DNA from: Gemmatimonadota bacterium
GTDB lineage: Bacteria; Gemmatimonadota; Gemmatimonadetes; Gemmatimonadales; Gemmatimonadaceae
Direction: 5' to 3'
Assembly: GCA_016712265.1 (NCBI GenBank)
Contig: JADJRJ010000018.1
Span: 1-37,294 of the forward strand
DNA length: 37,294 bases
The notes below the pieces were generated by a model. That model saw only the letters and a list, made by a program, of their open reading frames with translations. It was not told the origin of the DNA and did no database searches. Numbering within the stretch: position 1 is the first letter of the stretch; every line of letters starts with the position of its first letter. Shown one piece after another: positions 16,891 through 23,173 of the stretch. A program made the translations under genes and the position numbers.

Positions 16891-17831
16891 CCGCTGTCGG
16901 GGTCAACACGCAGATCGGTTGGGCTGACACCGACAACGCGACCCGACTCGCGGTGCTCGACCGGCTCGCCGCCGCACGGGTGGAGTGGCTCCGACTCGAC
17001 GTCGGCTGGGTCACCCTCGAGGACCAGCCCGGCCAGTTCGCCGGCTGGTATCTGGCGACGCTCGACTTCATCGTCGACGCCGCCCGCGCCCGCAACATCA
17101 AGGTCCTGGCCGTCATCAAGGGCACCCCGGCATGGGCGTCGCCATCCCCTTCGGGTCCACCGTCGATGCCCGGTCTGGCACTGTCGTTCGCGCAGCGGCT
17201 CGCCGGCCACTTCCGCGACCGAATCGCCGCGTACGAGACATGGAACGAACCGAACCATCCCGGGTTCTGGACGGGCACGCTCGACCAGTTCGCTGCCCTC
17301 CATCGCGAGATCTCCACCGGCATCCGAGCAGGTGACCCGGCTGCGTCGGTCGTGCTCGCCGGCCCCGCCTACTGTGACAGCGAATGGGTCCGGCAGATGT
17401 TGCTGCGCGGCCTTCGCGGCACCTTCGACGCGCTCGCCGTTCACCCGTACATGTCACCGTCGAATCTGCCGCCCGACACCCCTGACCCGGACGGGACGAA
17501 CATCTGGACGATGACGCATGTCGCCGCGATCCGGTCCCTGCAGGAAGCGTTCGGTGACAGCTCGCCGATCTGGTTCACCGAGTTCGGCTGGTCGAGCCAT
17601 TCGACACCGTCACCGAACAACTGGGAGCAGGGCGTCACCCAGGCCACGCAAGCGAGCTACCTGACGAAGACGTTGCAGCTGGTCGGGTCCCGCTGGCCGT
17701 ACGTCTCCCACGTGTTCTGGTACGTGGACCGAGACCGCAGCGACAGCGGCGCCCAGCAGAACAACTACGGGCTCCTCACCCGAGCCGGCCAGCCAAAGGC
17801 CGTGTACACCGCGCTCCGCCGCCGCCACTGA
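16887..17831 (+). CDS. Tail-associated glycoside hydrolase (TIM barrel)
   Basis: A 314-residue protein with a GH39/GH5-like beta-barrel. YETWNEPNHPGFW carries the predicted acid/base Glu121, and IWFTEFGWSS carries the nucleophile Glu232. Other barrel strands include WLRLDVGWVTLED and FDALAVHPYMS. It probably cleaves a host surface glycan. It overlaps the tail-fibre gene and ends the late operon before a strong terminator. It has no signal peptide, so virion association is likely. The exact GH family and substrate are unknown. Confidence 0.78.
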   Translation: MTAVGVNTQIGWADTDNATRLAVLDRLAAARVEWLRLDVGWVTLEDQPGQFAGWYLATLDFIVDAARARNIKVLAVIKGTPAWASPSPSGPPSMPGLALSFAQRLAGHFRDRIAAYETWNEPNHPGFWTGTLDQFAALHREISTGIRAGDPAASVVLAGPAYCDSEWVRQMLLRGLRGTFDALAVHPYMSPSNLPPDTPDPDGTNIWTMTHVAAIRSLQEAFGDSSPIWFTEFGWSSHSTPSPNNWEQGVTQATQASYLTKTLQLVGSRWPYVSHVFWYVDRDRSDSGAQQNNYGLLTRAGQPKAVYTALRRRH

Positions 17832-17879
17832 CACCCCGGCGTTTCCTTCAGATAGCACACCGCATCGAAGATGCTGCCC

Positions 17880-17918
17880 AACGCCCCTCGGCGCGCCCCG
17901 TGCGCGCCGAGGGGCGTT
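17880..17918 (+). terminator. Intrinsic terminator of the late operon
   Basis: A perfect 17-bp inverted repeat (arms 17880-17896 and 17902-17918) with loop CCCGT, followed by a T-rich CTTCGCTTT stretch. It lies 49 bases after the glycoside hydrolase stop and closes the structural gene operon. Confidence 0.92.
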
Positions 17919-17935
17919 CTTCGCTTTCCGGGGCA

Positions 17936-17960
17936 AGGATGGTCACAGGATGGTCACGAG
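17936..17960 (+). other. Candidate integrase arm-type sites, left
   Basis: Two tandem copies of AGGATGGTCAC (17936-17946 and 17947-17957), period 11. Related copies lie on the other side of the attP core at 18146-18168. The arrangement is that of arm-binding sites for tyrosine integrases. Inferred from repetition and position only. Confidence 0.6.
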
Positions 17961-18038
17961 CATCGCCGCCCGTGACCCTGGACAGACAGCACCGCGGCCG
18001 CTTCTACCTGCACCGATTCGATCCAGTGACCGACCGAT

Positions 18039-18087
18039 CTCACCTTGCCAAGGTGAGGGTCGCGAGTTCGAGTCTCGTCATCCGCTC
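18039..18087 (+). other. attP core: 3' half of a tRNA-Gly(GCC) gene
   Basis: Contains an anticodon stem-loop (stem TCACC/GGTGA, loop TTGCCAA 18045-18051, anticodon GCC), a GGGTC variable loop, a T-arm (GCGAG, loop TTCGAGT, CTCGT) and the acceptor strand CATCCGC. The 5' half (acceptor 5' strand, D-arm) is absent upstream, so this is not a functional tRNA. Phages carry such 3' halves so that integration restores the host gene. The integrase gene begins 110 bases away. Confidence 0.88.
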
Positions 18088-18090
18088 AGC

Positions 18091-18125
18091 AAAGGCCCTG
18101 GTCAGAGACCCTGACCAGGGCCTTT
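18091..18125. terminator. Bidirectional-type hairpin between attP and integrase
   Basis: A perfect 15-bp inverted repeat (18091-18105 and 18111-18125; loop AGACC). The arms begin with AAAGG and end with CCTTT, so it could terminate on either strand. It may serve as the terminator of the rebuilt host tRNA-Gly gene after integration. Confidence 0.85.
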
Positions 18126-18145
18126 CTCGTTCCCCGGCCACGGCC

Positions 18146-18168
18146 GATGGTCACGGATGGTGCACGAG
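18146..18168 (+). other. Candidate integrase arm-type sites, right
   Basis: GATGGTCAC (18146-18154) directly followed by GGATGGTGCACGAG (18155-18168), echoing the pair on the left of the core at 17936-17960 (GGATGGTCACGAG). This lies just upstream of the integrase start, where integrase binding could also repress its own gene. Confidence 0.55.
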
Positions 18169-18198
18169 TCGCGCGCCCCGGTGGCATCATCGGCGGGC

Positions 18199-19308
18199 AT
18201 GAGGGGCTCCATCGTCCGTCGCGGCGACACCTGGCGCATCCGGTTCGACGGAGAACCAGACCCGGACACCGGGAAGCGCCGGCAGGTCAGCATCACCTTC
18301 CGCGGCACGAAACGCGAGGCCGAGGCGCACCTCGCCCGGCTCATCGCCGAAGCGAACGAGGGCGTGCAGCACGGCCACGACGCCACCGTCGACCAGCTCC
18401 TCACCGCCTGGTTCGCCCGTGCCCGGCTCGGGCCGGCCACCCGCGTCGACTACGCCTCCGCGATGAAGCACATCCCACCGCCGTTTCGGCGGCTGCCGGT
18501 GTGGAAGGTCCGGCCGCACCACCTCGACCAGCTGTACGGGACGCTCGAGCGCGACGGGCTGTCGGCGACACGCATCCGCCGGGTGCACAACATCCTCCGC
18601 ACTGCGCTCGGCCAGGCCGTGAAGTGGCAGTGGATCGCCCGCAACCCCGCGACCGACGCGTCGCCGCCGCCCGTGCCCGCAGCGAAGATCCAGCCGCCGT
18701 CACCCGACGACGTGCGCCGGCTCATCCTCGCCGCAGACCACGACCCGCAGCTCGGCACCTACCTTCGGCTCTCCGCGCATCTCGGCGCTCGCCGCGGTGA
18801 GGTGTGCGCGCTCCGCTGGTCCGACATCAACCTCGACACCGGCGAAGTCACCATCCAACGAGCCTGGTCCGACGGCGGCAAAGGGGTCGGCATGGTGCTG
18901 AAGACGACCAAGACCAACCAGGAACGCACCGTCGCGCTCGACCGGCACGCCACCGCCACCCTGCGCGCCTGGCGCACCGAATGCGCCCGCGTCGCGCTCG
19001 AGCTCGGCGGTCCGCTCGGCCCGTTCGTGTTCTCCAACGACCTCGGCCACACCGCCGTCCGCCCCGACGTCATGACCCACCGGTTCGGTGCGCTCCGCGA
19101 CCGGCTCGGCCTCGGCCATGTCCGGCTCCACGACCTGCGACACTTCGTCGCCACCCAGCTCCTCGCCGCCGACGTCGACCCGCGCACCGTCTCCGGCCGG
19201 CTCGGCCACGCCCGCACCTCGACGACGCTCGACATCTACGCAGCGTTCGTCCCCGCGCGCGACCGCGACGCCGCCGACCTGCTCGGCCGGCTCCTGGCCG
19301 ACGGCTGA
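18199..19308 (+). CDS. int: Tyrosine integrase
   Basis: A 369-residue site-specific recombinase. It has an N-terminal arm-binding domain (GSIVRRGDTWRIRFDGEPDP), a core-binding SAM-like domain (60-150) and a catalytic domain with Arg198 (GARRGE), the HDLRH motif (His311, Arg314), His337 (RLGHART) and the nucleophile Tyr347. It recombines attP with the host tRNA-Gly gene. ATG 18199 fits family N-termini; ATG 18157 is in frame but overlaps the putative arm sites. It converges with the membrane protein gene, the two stops being four bases apart. Confidence 0.95.
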   Translation: MRGSIVRRGDTWRIRFDGEPDPDTGKRRQVSITFRGTKREAEAHLARLIAEANEGVQHGHDATVDQLLTAWFARARLGPATRVDYASAMKHIPPPFRRLPVWKVRPHHLDQLYGTLERDGLSATRIRRVHNILRTALGQAVKWQWIARNPATDASPPPVPAAKIQPPSPDDVRRLILAADHDPQLGTYLRLSAHLGARRGEVCALRWSDINLDTGEVTIQRAWSDGGKGVGMVLKTTKTNQERTVALDRHATATLRAWRTECARVALELGGPLGPFVFSNDLGHTAVRPDVMTHRFGALRDRLGLGHVRLHDLRHFVATQLLAADVDPRTVSGRLGHARTSTTLDIYAAFVPARDRDAADLLGRLLADG

Positions 19309-19312
19309 CCGG

Positions 19313-19768
19313 TCAGTAGCTCCACTCGACGTCGACGAGCCCGCAGGTGTCGACGTCGTCGAGCACCCAGCTGAACCGGACGATCTCCGAGTCGCCCGGC
19401 CCGACGTCGAACAGGATCTCCTCGTCGTGAGCGACGACCTTGCCGTCGAGCTTCGCTTCGGCCCACAGCTTCCCGTTGAAGTCGTCGTCGCCGCGGTTCG
19501 TGAACTTGCCCGACAGCCCGTCGATCGTGCACACGGTGTCGGCCCACCGGTACTTCGGCCGCCGATCGCGGTTGCCGTCGTCGTTGCTGCCGAGTCCGTC
19601 GGTGCCGGCCACGAACCAGTAGACGGCCACGGCTGCCAGCGCGATCACGACGACGAGCGGGGTCGGCCACTGGCTGTTCTTCGGCGGCGCGGGTGGAGAG
19701 GGTGGAGAGGGTGGCGGCAGCGGGCTCGGTGGCGGCAGCATGTGGGAACCGTAGCCGGAGTCGCGCAC
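19313..19768 (-). CDS. Membrane protein downstream of the repressor (possible lysogenic conversion)
   Basis: A 151-residue protein (GTG 19768; ATG 19741 is an alternative). It has a Pro-rich N-terminus (11-30, mostly Pro/Ser), one transmembrane helix (about 36-54, TPLVVVIALAAVAVYWFVAG) and an outer domain with two Cys (80, 142) and AEAKLDGKVVAHDEEILFDV, resembling FxLYD-type beta domains. It is on the repressor strand, 69 bases after it, so it is probably co-transcribed with the repressor in the lysogen. Superinfection exclusion or a surface change is a reasonable guess, unproved. Confidence 0.75.
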   Translation of the reverse strand: MRDSGYGSHMLPPPSPLPPPSPPSPPAPPKNSQWPTPLVVVIALAAVAVYWFVAGTDGLGSNDDGNRDRRPKYRWADTVCTIDGLSGKFTNRGDDDFNGKLWAEAKLDGKVVAHDEEILFDVGPGDSEIVRFSWVLDDVDTCGLVDVEWSY

Positions 19769-19788
19769 CCCCTGGTTAGGTTGCCGCG

Positions 19789-19992
19789 ATGGTGGAGATG
19801 GCGGACCGGGAGGCGCTACTGGCGGAGCTGACCCGTGTCAGCGCTCAGATCGCGTGGCTTCGGCGGGTGAGGGCGAGCCGCGAAGCTCATCCTGCTGGCG
19901 CTCGTGCTGGATCTGCAGCACGATCGCCATCACGGCCCGAAGCTGATCTTCGAGTGCTCCGACCCTCGTTTCCAGATTCTGGGGTGTCGTGA
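19789..19992 (+). CDS. Possible small protein overlapping the repressor (doubtful)
   Basis: A 67-residue frame. Its first 30 residues (MVEMADREALLAELTRVSAQ) look like a genuine amphipathic helix, and TAGGTT about seven bases before ATG 19789 could be a -10 of a leaderless promoter. From 19838 on, however, it is antisense to the repressor gene and its sequence becomes low-complexity. It may be a real small gene, or only promoter DNA. Confidence 0.25.
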   Translation: MVEMADREALLAELTRVSAQIAWLRRVRASREAHPAGARAGSAARSPSRPEADLRVLRPSFPDSGVS

Positions 19993-20251
19993 GTGTGCGA
20001 CCGATCGTCGCGGCTTCACCTTCGGCGCATGGTTCGGGCTCGGCGCCGTCGATCACGCTGCTGAGTCCACGGCTCGCTGACCAGCCGAGCGCGAGCGACA
20101 TCGAAGCCACGTTCTCGGGCTTCGGTCGGTGGCCGTTCTCCATCTGACGCCAGAGCGATTCGGACACGCCTGCTCGGCGGGCGGCAGCGCGGACGCTGAG
20201 CCTCAGCTCTGCTCGTCGCTGCTTCACGACCTCGACCCAGGTTCCGCTCAT
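19838..20251 (-). CDS. Immunity repressor (XRE-type HTH)
   Basis: A 137-residue protein. Its N-terminal XRE helix-turn-helix (about 6-62: VKQRRAELRLSVRAAARRAG, then VSESLWRQMENGHRPKPENV) is followed by a C-terminal helical region (TRVGALEDQLRAVMAIVLQI) that may oligomerise. It is transcribed away from a Cro-like gene across a shared operator region. ATG 20251 is chosen because the upstream TTG-start extension covers operator DNA. It is expected to silence the early genes in the lysogen. No LexA-type autocleavage domain is present. Confidence 0.85.
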   Translation of the reverse strand: MSGTWVEVVKQRRAELRLSVRAAARRAGVSESLWRQMENGHRPKPENVASMSLALGWSASRGLSSVIDGAEPEPCAEGEAATIGRTLTTPQNLETRVGALEDQLRAVMAIVLQIQHERQQDELRGSPSPAEATRSER

Positions 20252-20273
20252 GGGCGCATCGTGGTCTGCGCAA

Positions 20274-20408
20274 TTGTGCGTAGTCAACTATCGAGAACTG
20301 CGCTCAACTACGCAATTACAGCGATGTAGTGCCACAAAACCCCTGGTCAATGCACTTGTACGCACTTGTTGTGCGAAACAGTTGACAGAGACGCATAACT
20401 ACGCACAG
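20274..20408. promoter_or_regulatory. Operator region between repressor and Cro-like gene
   Basis: An AT-richer island. The 8-mer ACTACGCA occurs at 20307-20314 and 20398-20405 and inverted (TGCGTAGT) at 20277-20284, within 15-base boxes GTTGACTACGCACAA / CTCAACTACGCAATT / CATAACTACGCACAG. An inverted repeat CGCAC-TTGTT-GTGCG lies at 20361-20375 and a near-palindrome around CAATTG at about 20269-20280. The boxes overlap the predicted promoters of both divergent genes, as expected for repressor/Cro operators. Confidence 0.75.
20287..20315 (-). promoter_or_regulatory. Predicted repressor promoter
   Basis: On the minus strand, TTGCGT (20310-20315) and GATAGT (20287-20292) are separated by 17 bases, a good sigma70-type arrangement. 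Operator boxes at 20274-20288 and 20303-20317 overlap the two hexamers, so the repressor could control its own gene. Confidence 0.6.
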
Positions 20409-20411
20409 TAT
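20382..20411 (+). promoter_or_regulatory. Predicted early (Cro) promoter, probably leaderless
   Basis: A consensus -35 TTGACA (20382-20387) and a -10 CAGTAT (20406-20411) with an 18-base spacer. A start about seven bases on would fall on the ATG at 20418, giving a leaderless mRNA, which is common in actinobacteria. The operator box at 20394-20408 lies between the hexamers. Confidence 0.65.
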
Positions 20412-20417
20412 GTGCGC

Positions 20418-20639
20418 ATGGCAGCGATCGACCACGAGGGTCTGACCAAGGCGATGGACCTCGCCCTGGTCACCCCGAAGCAGCTGGCCGAGGCCACCGG
20501 GATGTCCCTCACCTACGTGTGCGACATCACCGCTGGCCGTCGGACGCTGAAGCGCAACCCCGAACTCCGCAAGAAGATCGCCGTGGCGCTCAACGTGCCG
20601 CAGCACTGGATCGAGCACGCCGAGCCGGTGGCGTCGTGA
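20418..20639 (+). CDS. Cro-like XRE transcription regulator
   Basis: A 73-residue single-domain helix-turn-helix protein (LVTPKQLAEATGMSLTYVCD, ITAGRRTLKRNPELRKKIAV). It is the first gene of the rightward early operon, divergent from the repressor, and probably acts as the lytic-cycle Cro antagonist. No Shine-Dalgarno sequence is evident, consistent with a leaderless start. GTGA overlap with the next gene. Confidence 0.82.
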   Translation: MAAIDHEGLTKAMDLALVTPKQLAEATGMSLTYVCDITAGRRTLKRNPELRKKIAVALNVPQHWIEHAEPVAS

Positions 20640-20857
20640 TCACCCGGATCTACGCGCACAGCGCCGCCGAGCGTCGGCACGGCTCACCGAACCAGGCGAT
20701 CGACTGCAACCGGGTGCTCGCCGTCAGGCAGTACCTGTTCCTGCGCCGCCACCACGGGCTCCGCCCCGGCATGGCACGGGACCGGCTGCACCAGATCCTG
20801 TTCATCGGCGTCACCGGCGGCCGGTACGTGCCCGCCACCACGGCGGTGTCGGCATGA
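20636..20857 (+). CDS. Small basic protein of unknown function
   Basis: A 73-residue basic protein (VITRIYAHSAAERRHGSPNQ; CNRVLAVRQYLFLRRHHGLR) with many Arg/His. I do not recognise it. It is translationally coupled to the Cro-like gene (GTGA) and to the excisionase-like gene (ATGA), so it is a genuine part of the early operon and may bind nucleic acid. Confidence 0.6.
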   Translation: MITRIYAHSAAERRHGSPNQAIDCNRVLAVRQYLFLRRHHGLRPGMARDRLHQILFIGVTGGRYVPATTAVSA

Positions 20858-21216
20858 AGCCCGCACAGGTCCCCGCCGCTCGCGAAATCGTGATGCGCCG
20901 CACAGACGACGTGCAGGTCGTGATCGAGCCCCGCGCGATCGGCCTCGAGGTCGCCGCTCAGGTGTACGGACAGGTGTGCGCCGAGACGATCCGCCGGCTG
21001 CAGGACGAGGAGGGGTTCCCGTGCGTCCGCTACGGCACGCGCCGGCTCGTCCCGGTCGCTGCTGCTGACGCCTGGCTGGCTGCTCGCGCCGAGCGCGACA
21101 CCGGCCGCGTCGAGTCCCCATCCTCGAAGGCCGGCCCGGTGCCCCCCGTCGGGCCGGTCGACGAGGACGACTCGCTGTTCGCTCGGGCGTTCCGCGCCGA
21201 GATGGCGAGGTCGTGA
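20854..21216 (+). CDS. Excisionase-like HTH protein
   Basis: A 120-residue protein with a central MerR/excisionase-type winged helix (about 32-75: AAQVYGQVCAETIRRLQDEE, then GTRRLVPVAAADAWLAAR), the pattern of phage Xis and HTH_17 proteins. It has a disordered Pro/Gly C-terminal tail ending in an acidic helix. It is likely to direct integrase towards excision at attP. It follows the Cro-like gene, as in many temperate phages. Confidence 0.7.
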   Translation: MKPAQVPAAREIVMRRTDDVQVVIEPRAIGLEVAAQVYGQVCAETIRRLQDEEGFPCVRYGTRRLVPVAAADAWLAARAERDTGRVESPSSKAGPVPPVGPVDEDDSLFARAFRAEMARS

Positions 21217-21347
21217 TGTTCGCCGTCTCCACGTTCGACGCCGTCGGCGGGCTGATCATCGGCACGATCGGCGCGTTCGGGCTCGTCGTCAACGACCTGT
21301 TCGAGCAGTGGCGCAACGGCCGCGATCGCCGCCGAGGCGCCCGATGA
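21216..21347 (+). CDS. Small membrane peptide A
   Basis: A 43-residue peptide: MFAVSTFDAVGGLIIGTIGA then LVVNDLFEQWRNGRDRRRGAR-type tail. It has one transmembrane helix and a basic C-terminus. It is a clear paralogue of the peptide at 21523, with the same order FAVSTFDAVGG - hydrophobic - EQWRNGRDRRRGAR. ATGA overlaps on both sides indicate translation. Function unknown. Confidence 0.7.
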   Translation: MFAVSTFDAVGGLIIGTIGAFGLVVNDLFEQWRNGRDRRRGAR

Positions 21348-21526
21348 AGCGCTACCTGGCGTTCGACATCGGCTGCATCGAGTGCGGCGAGCCGTCTGCC
21401 GTGCTCGGGGTGTTCATGTCGCGCGACGAAGCCAACCTCGCCGCTGAGCATGCCGAGCGCGTGCAGCGCGAGAACTGGCGTGGCCAGCACTACTTCGAGG
21501 TCTACGAGATCGAGGTGCCGTCGTGA
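21344..21526 (+). CDS. Small protein of unknown function
   Basis: A 60-residue protein (MKRYLAFDIGCIECGEPSAV; ANLAAEHAERVQRENWRGQH). It has a CxxC pair at residues 11-14 and an alpha/beta pattern. It sits between the two paralogous membrane peptides, with ATGA and GTGA overlaps. Not recognised. Confidence 0.6.
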   Translation: MKRYLAFDIGCIECGEPSAVLGVFMSRDEANLAAEHAERVQRENWRGQHYFEVYEIEVPS

Positions 21527-21660
21527 GCATCTTCGCCGTGTCCACGTTCGACGCCGTCGGCGGACTCGTCATCGGTGCCGGTGCCGCCATCTGGCTCATC
21601 GTCGACGGGCTGGTCGAGCAGTGGCGCAACGGCCGCGACCGCCGCAGAGGCGCCCGATGA
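21523..21660 (+). CDS. Small membrane peptide B (paralogue of A)
   Basis: A 45-residue peptide with a GTG start: VSIFAVSTFDAVGGLVIGAG, a hydrophobic stretch with AAIWLIVDGL, then VEQWRNGRDRRRGAR. The two ends are almost identical to peptide A at 21216; the middle differs. This points to a tandem duplication of about 300 bases that included the gene between them. Confidence 0.72.
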   Translation: MSIFAVSTFDAVGGLVIGAGAAIWLIVDGLVEQWRNGRDRRRGAR

Positions 21661-22088
21661 ACCGCCTTGCTGAACTTCACGCCGCGCACCGCGTTGATGG
21701 CTGCCCGGCTGACACTGCCGACGCGATCCTTGCAGCGCTGCGCCTCAACCACATGCAGCGCGAGGCACTGCACACGCTCGTGCTGGACTACTGCACGAAC
21801 GCCGATCGGCATCGGGTGCGCGATGTGGAGGCTGCTGCCATCCGTCGCGGCGTGCCTGTCGATTCGTGTGAGCGTGCCCGGTTGCTCGTCGAGAGCTTCT
21901 GGCTGCCGAGCGGGGTTCGTGTCTCCTGGGGCGACGCCACGGTGGAGCAGCACCAGCAGCGCATCGACTGGCTGTCGAATCAGATCGCTGGCATCTCGGC
22001 CACGATCGCCAGGCACCAGCAGGCCATCGACGCGATCGTCGAGGCCGGAGCGTCATGCCTCAACGACATCGAGGAGCTGGCCGCATGA
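21657..22088 (+). CDS. Helical protein of unknown function
   Basis: A 143-residue protein. The N-terminal part has helices and a few Cys (LAELHAAHRVDGCPADTADA); the C-terminal 50 residues are a coiled coil (VEQHQQRIDWLSNQIAGISA, TIARHQQAIDAIVEAGASCL). Not recognised; it may oligomerise. Coupled by ATGA overlaps to membrane peptide B and to the next gene. Confidence 0.6.
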   Translation: MNRLAELHAAHRVDGCPADTADAILAALRLNHMQREALHTLVLDYCTNADRHRVRDVEAAAIRRGVPVDSCERARLLVESFWLPSGVRVSWGDATVEQHQQRIDWLSNQIAGISATIARHQQAIDAIVEAGASCLNDIEELAA

Positions 22089-23059
22089 GCATGCTCCTCG
22101 ACCCCGCCCTGCCCGCCGACCACCGTCGGAGCGACACCCATACCAGCGCCGTCGGCGGGCACCTTCTCACCACCGGCCACGGTCCCACCGATACCCAGCC
22201 GATCAACGCTGGTGGTGACCGTTCGCCCGCCGTCCAGGTCTCTCGCGAAGCCCATGAGAGTGGCGACGGCGGGCAACTTCTCGACCCATCCACCACACTC
22301 CGCCCGAACCCCAAAACGGCCTCGGGATGGGTCGAACTCCGCATCGCCGCGGACCTGTTCCATCGCGCCCAGCAGGAACGCATCGCGGTCGCCAACGTCA
22401 TCCGCCGCCCAGCCGACGGCGGCAACGTCGACCCGATGTTCTTCGCCCCGCACCTCGAACGGCTCGAAGCCGTCGAGCACGAGGCCAAGCTCCTCCTCGG
22501 CCGCGTCTACCGGCGAGTCGTCCCACCCGAACTGCGCGCCTGGCAAGCCGACTCACCCGGCGTTGGCCCACACCTGTTCGCCAGGCTCCTCGGCCACCTT
22601 GGCGACCCGTGCATCTCGACCCCCCACTACTGGGAGGGCACCGGCACCAACAGGACGCTGATGGTGGAGCCTGCCCGACTCCGCACCGTCGGGCAGCTCT
22701 GGCAGTACTGCGGCCACGGCGCCCCCGCCCGCCGCACCCGCGGCATGTCCGCCGACGACCTCGCCGCACACGGGTCTCCGCTGCTCAAGATGCTCGTGCA
22801 CCTCAACGCCGAAGCTTGCATGAAGCGCGCCAACGGCACCCGCTACCGCGACGTCTACGTGTCAGCGCGCGAGGCGGCCGACGGGCGACTGCACACCGCC
22901 GAGTGTGTCCGTTGCGGCCCGAGCGGGCGCCCGGCTCGGCCCGGATCACCGTGGAGCAACGGTCACGCCCACGCCCATGCCCTCAGGATCGTCGGCAAGG
23001 AATTGCTCCGCGACATGTGGATCTCCCGCCACGCAGCACTGGCCGGGGTCCCGTCATGA
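22085..23059 (+). CDS. IS110-transposase C-terminal-like protein, lacking the DEDD nuclease
   Basis: A 324-residue protein. Residues about 150-324 resemble the helix-hairpin-helix plus C-terminal region of IS110/IS116/IS902 transposases: SPGVGPHLFARLLGHLGDP (157-175), LWQYCGHGAPARRTRGMS, LLKMLVHLNAEACMKRANGT, TRYRDVYVSAREAADG and HAHALRIVGKELLRDMW. The N-terminal 80 residues are disordered, and no DEDD catalytic domain or inverted repeats are present, so it is not an active transposase. Related stand-alone proteins occur in actinophages; the role is unknown. An early-operon nucleic-acid-binding function is plausible. Confidence 0.65.
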   Translation: MSMLLDPALPADHRRSDTHTSAVGGHLLTTGHGPTDTQPINAGGDRSPAVQVSREAHESGDGGQLLDPSTTLRPNPKTASGWVELRIAADLFHRAQQERIAVANVIRRPADGGNVDPMFFAPHLERLEAVEHEAKLLLGRVYRRVVPPELRAWQADSPGVGPHLFARLLGHLGDPCISTPHYWEGTGTNRTLMVEPARLRTVGQLWQYCGHGAPARRTRGMSADDLAAHGSPLLKMLVHLNAEACMKRANGTRYRDVYVSAREAADGRLHTAECVRCGPSGRPARPGSPWSNGHAHAHALRIVGKELLRDMWISRHAALAGVPS

Positions 23060-23136
23060 GCGACCTGATCCTCGCCCTGACCGCCCTCGGCTACACGCTC
23101 GTCGGCGCCCACTGGCTCACCTGCCGACGCCGCTGA
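23056..23136 (+). CDS. Membrane micropeptide
   Basis: A 26-residue peptide: MSDLILALTALGYTLVGAHW then LTCRRR. It has one hydrophobic helix with a basic end. It starts in an ATGA overlap with the preceding stop. The short size makes this uncertain, but the layout matches the other membrane micropeptides of this operon. Confidence 0.5.
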   Translation: MSDLILALTALGYTLVGAHWLTCRRR

Positions 23137-23173
23137 ACCCCTCCGCTTTCAAGTTCTGAAAGGAACCAACCAC

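Noticed and set aside
18039..18087. A functional tRNA-Gly gene
   Set aside because: Only the anticodon arm, T-arm and 3' acceptor strand are present; no D-arm or 5' acceptor strand upstream.
22085..23059. An insertion sequence of the IS110 family
   Set aside because: No DEDD catalytic domain, no element boundaries, and the gene is coupled by ATGA overlaps to neighbours.
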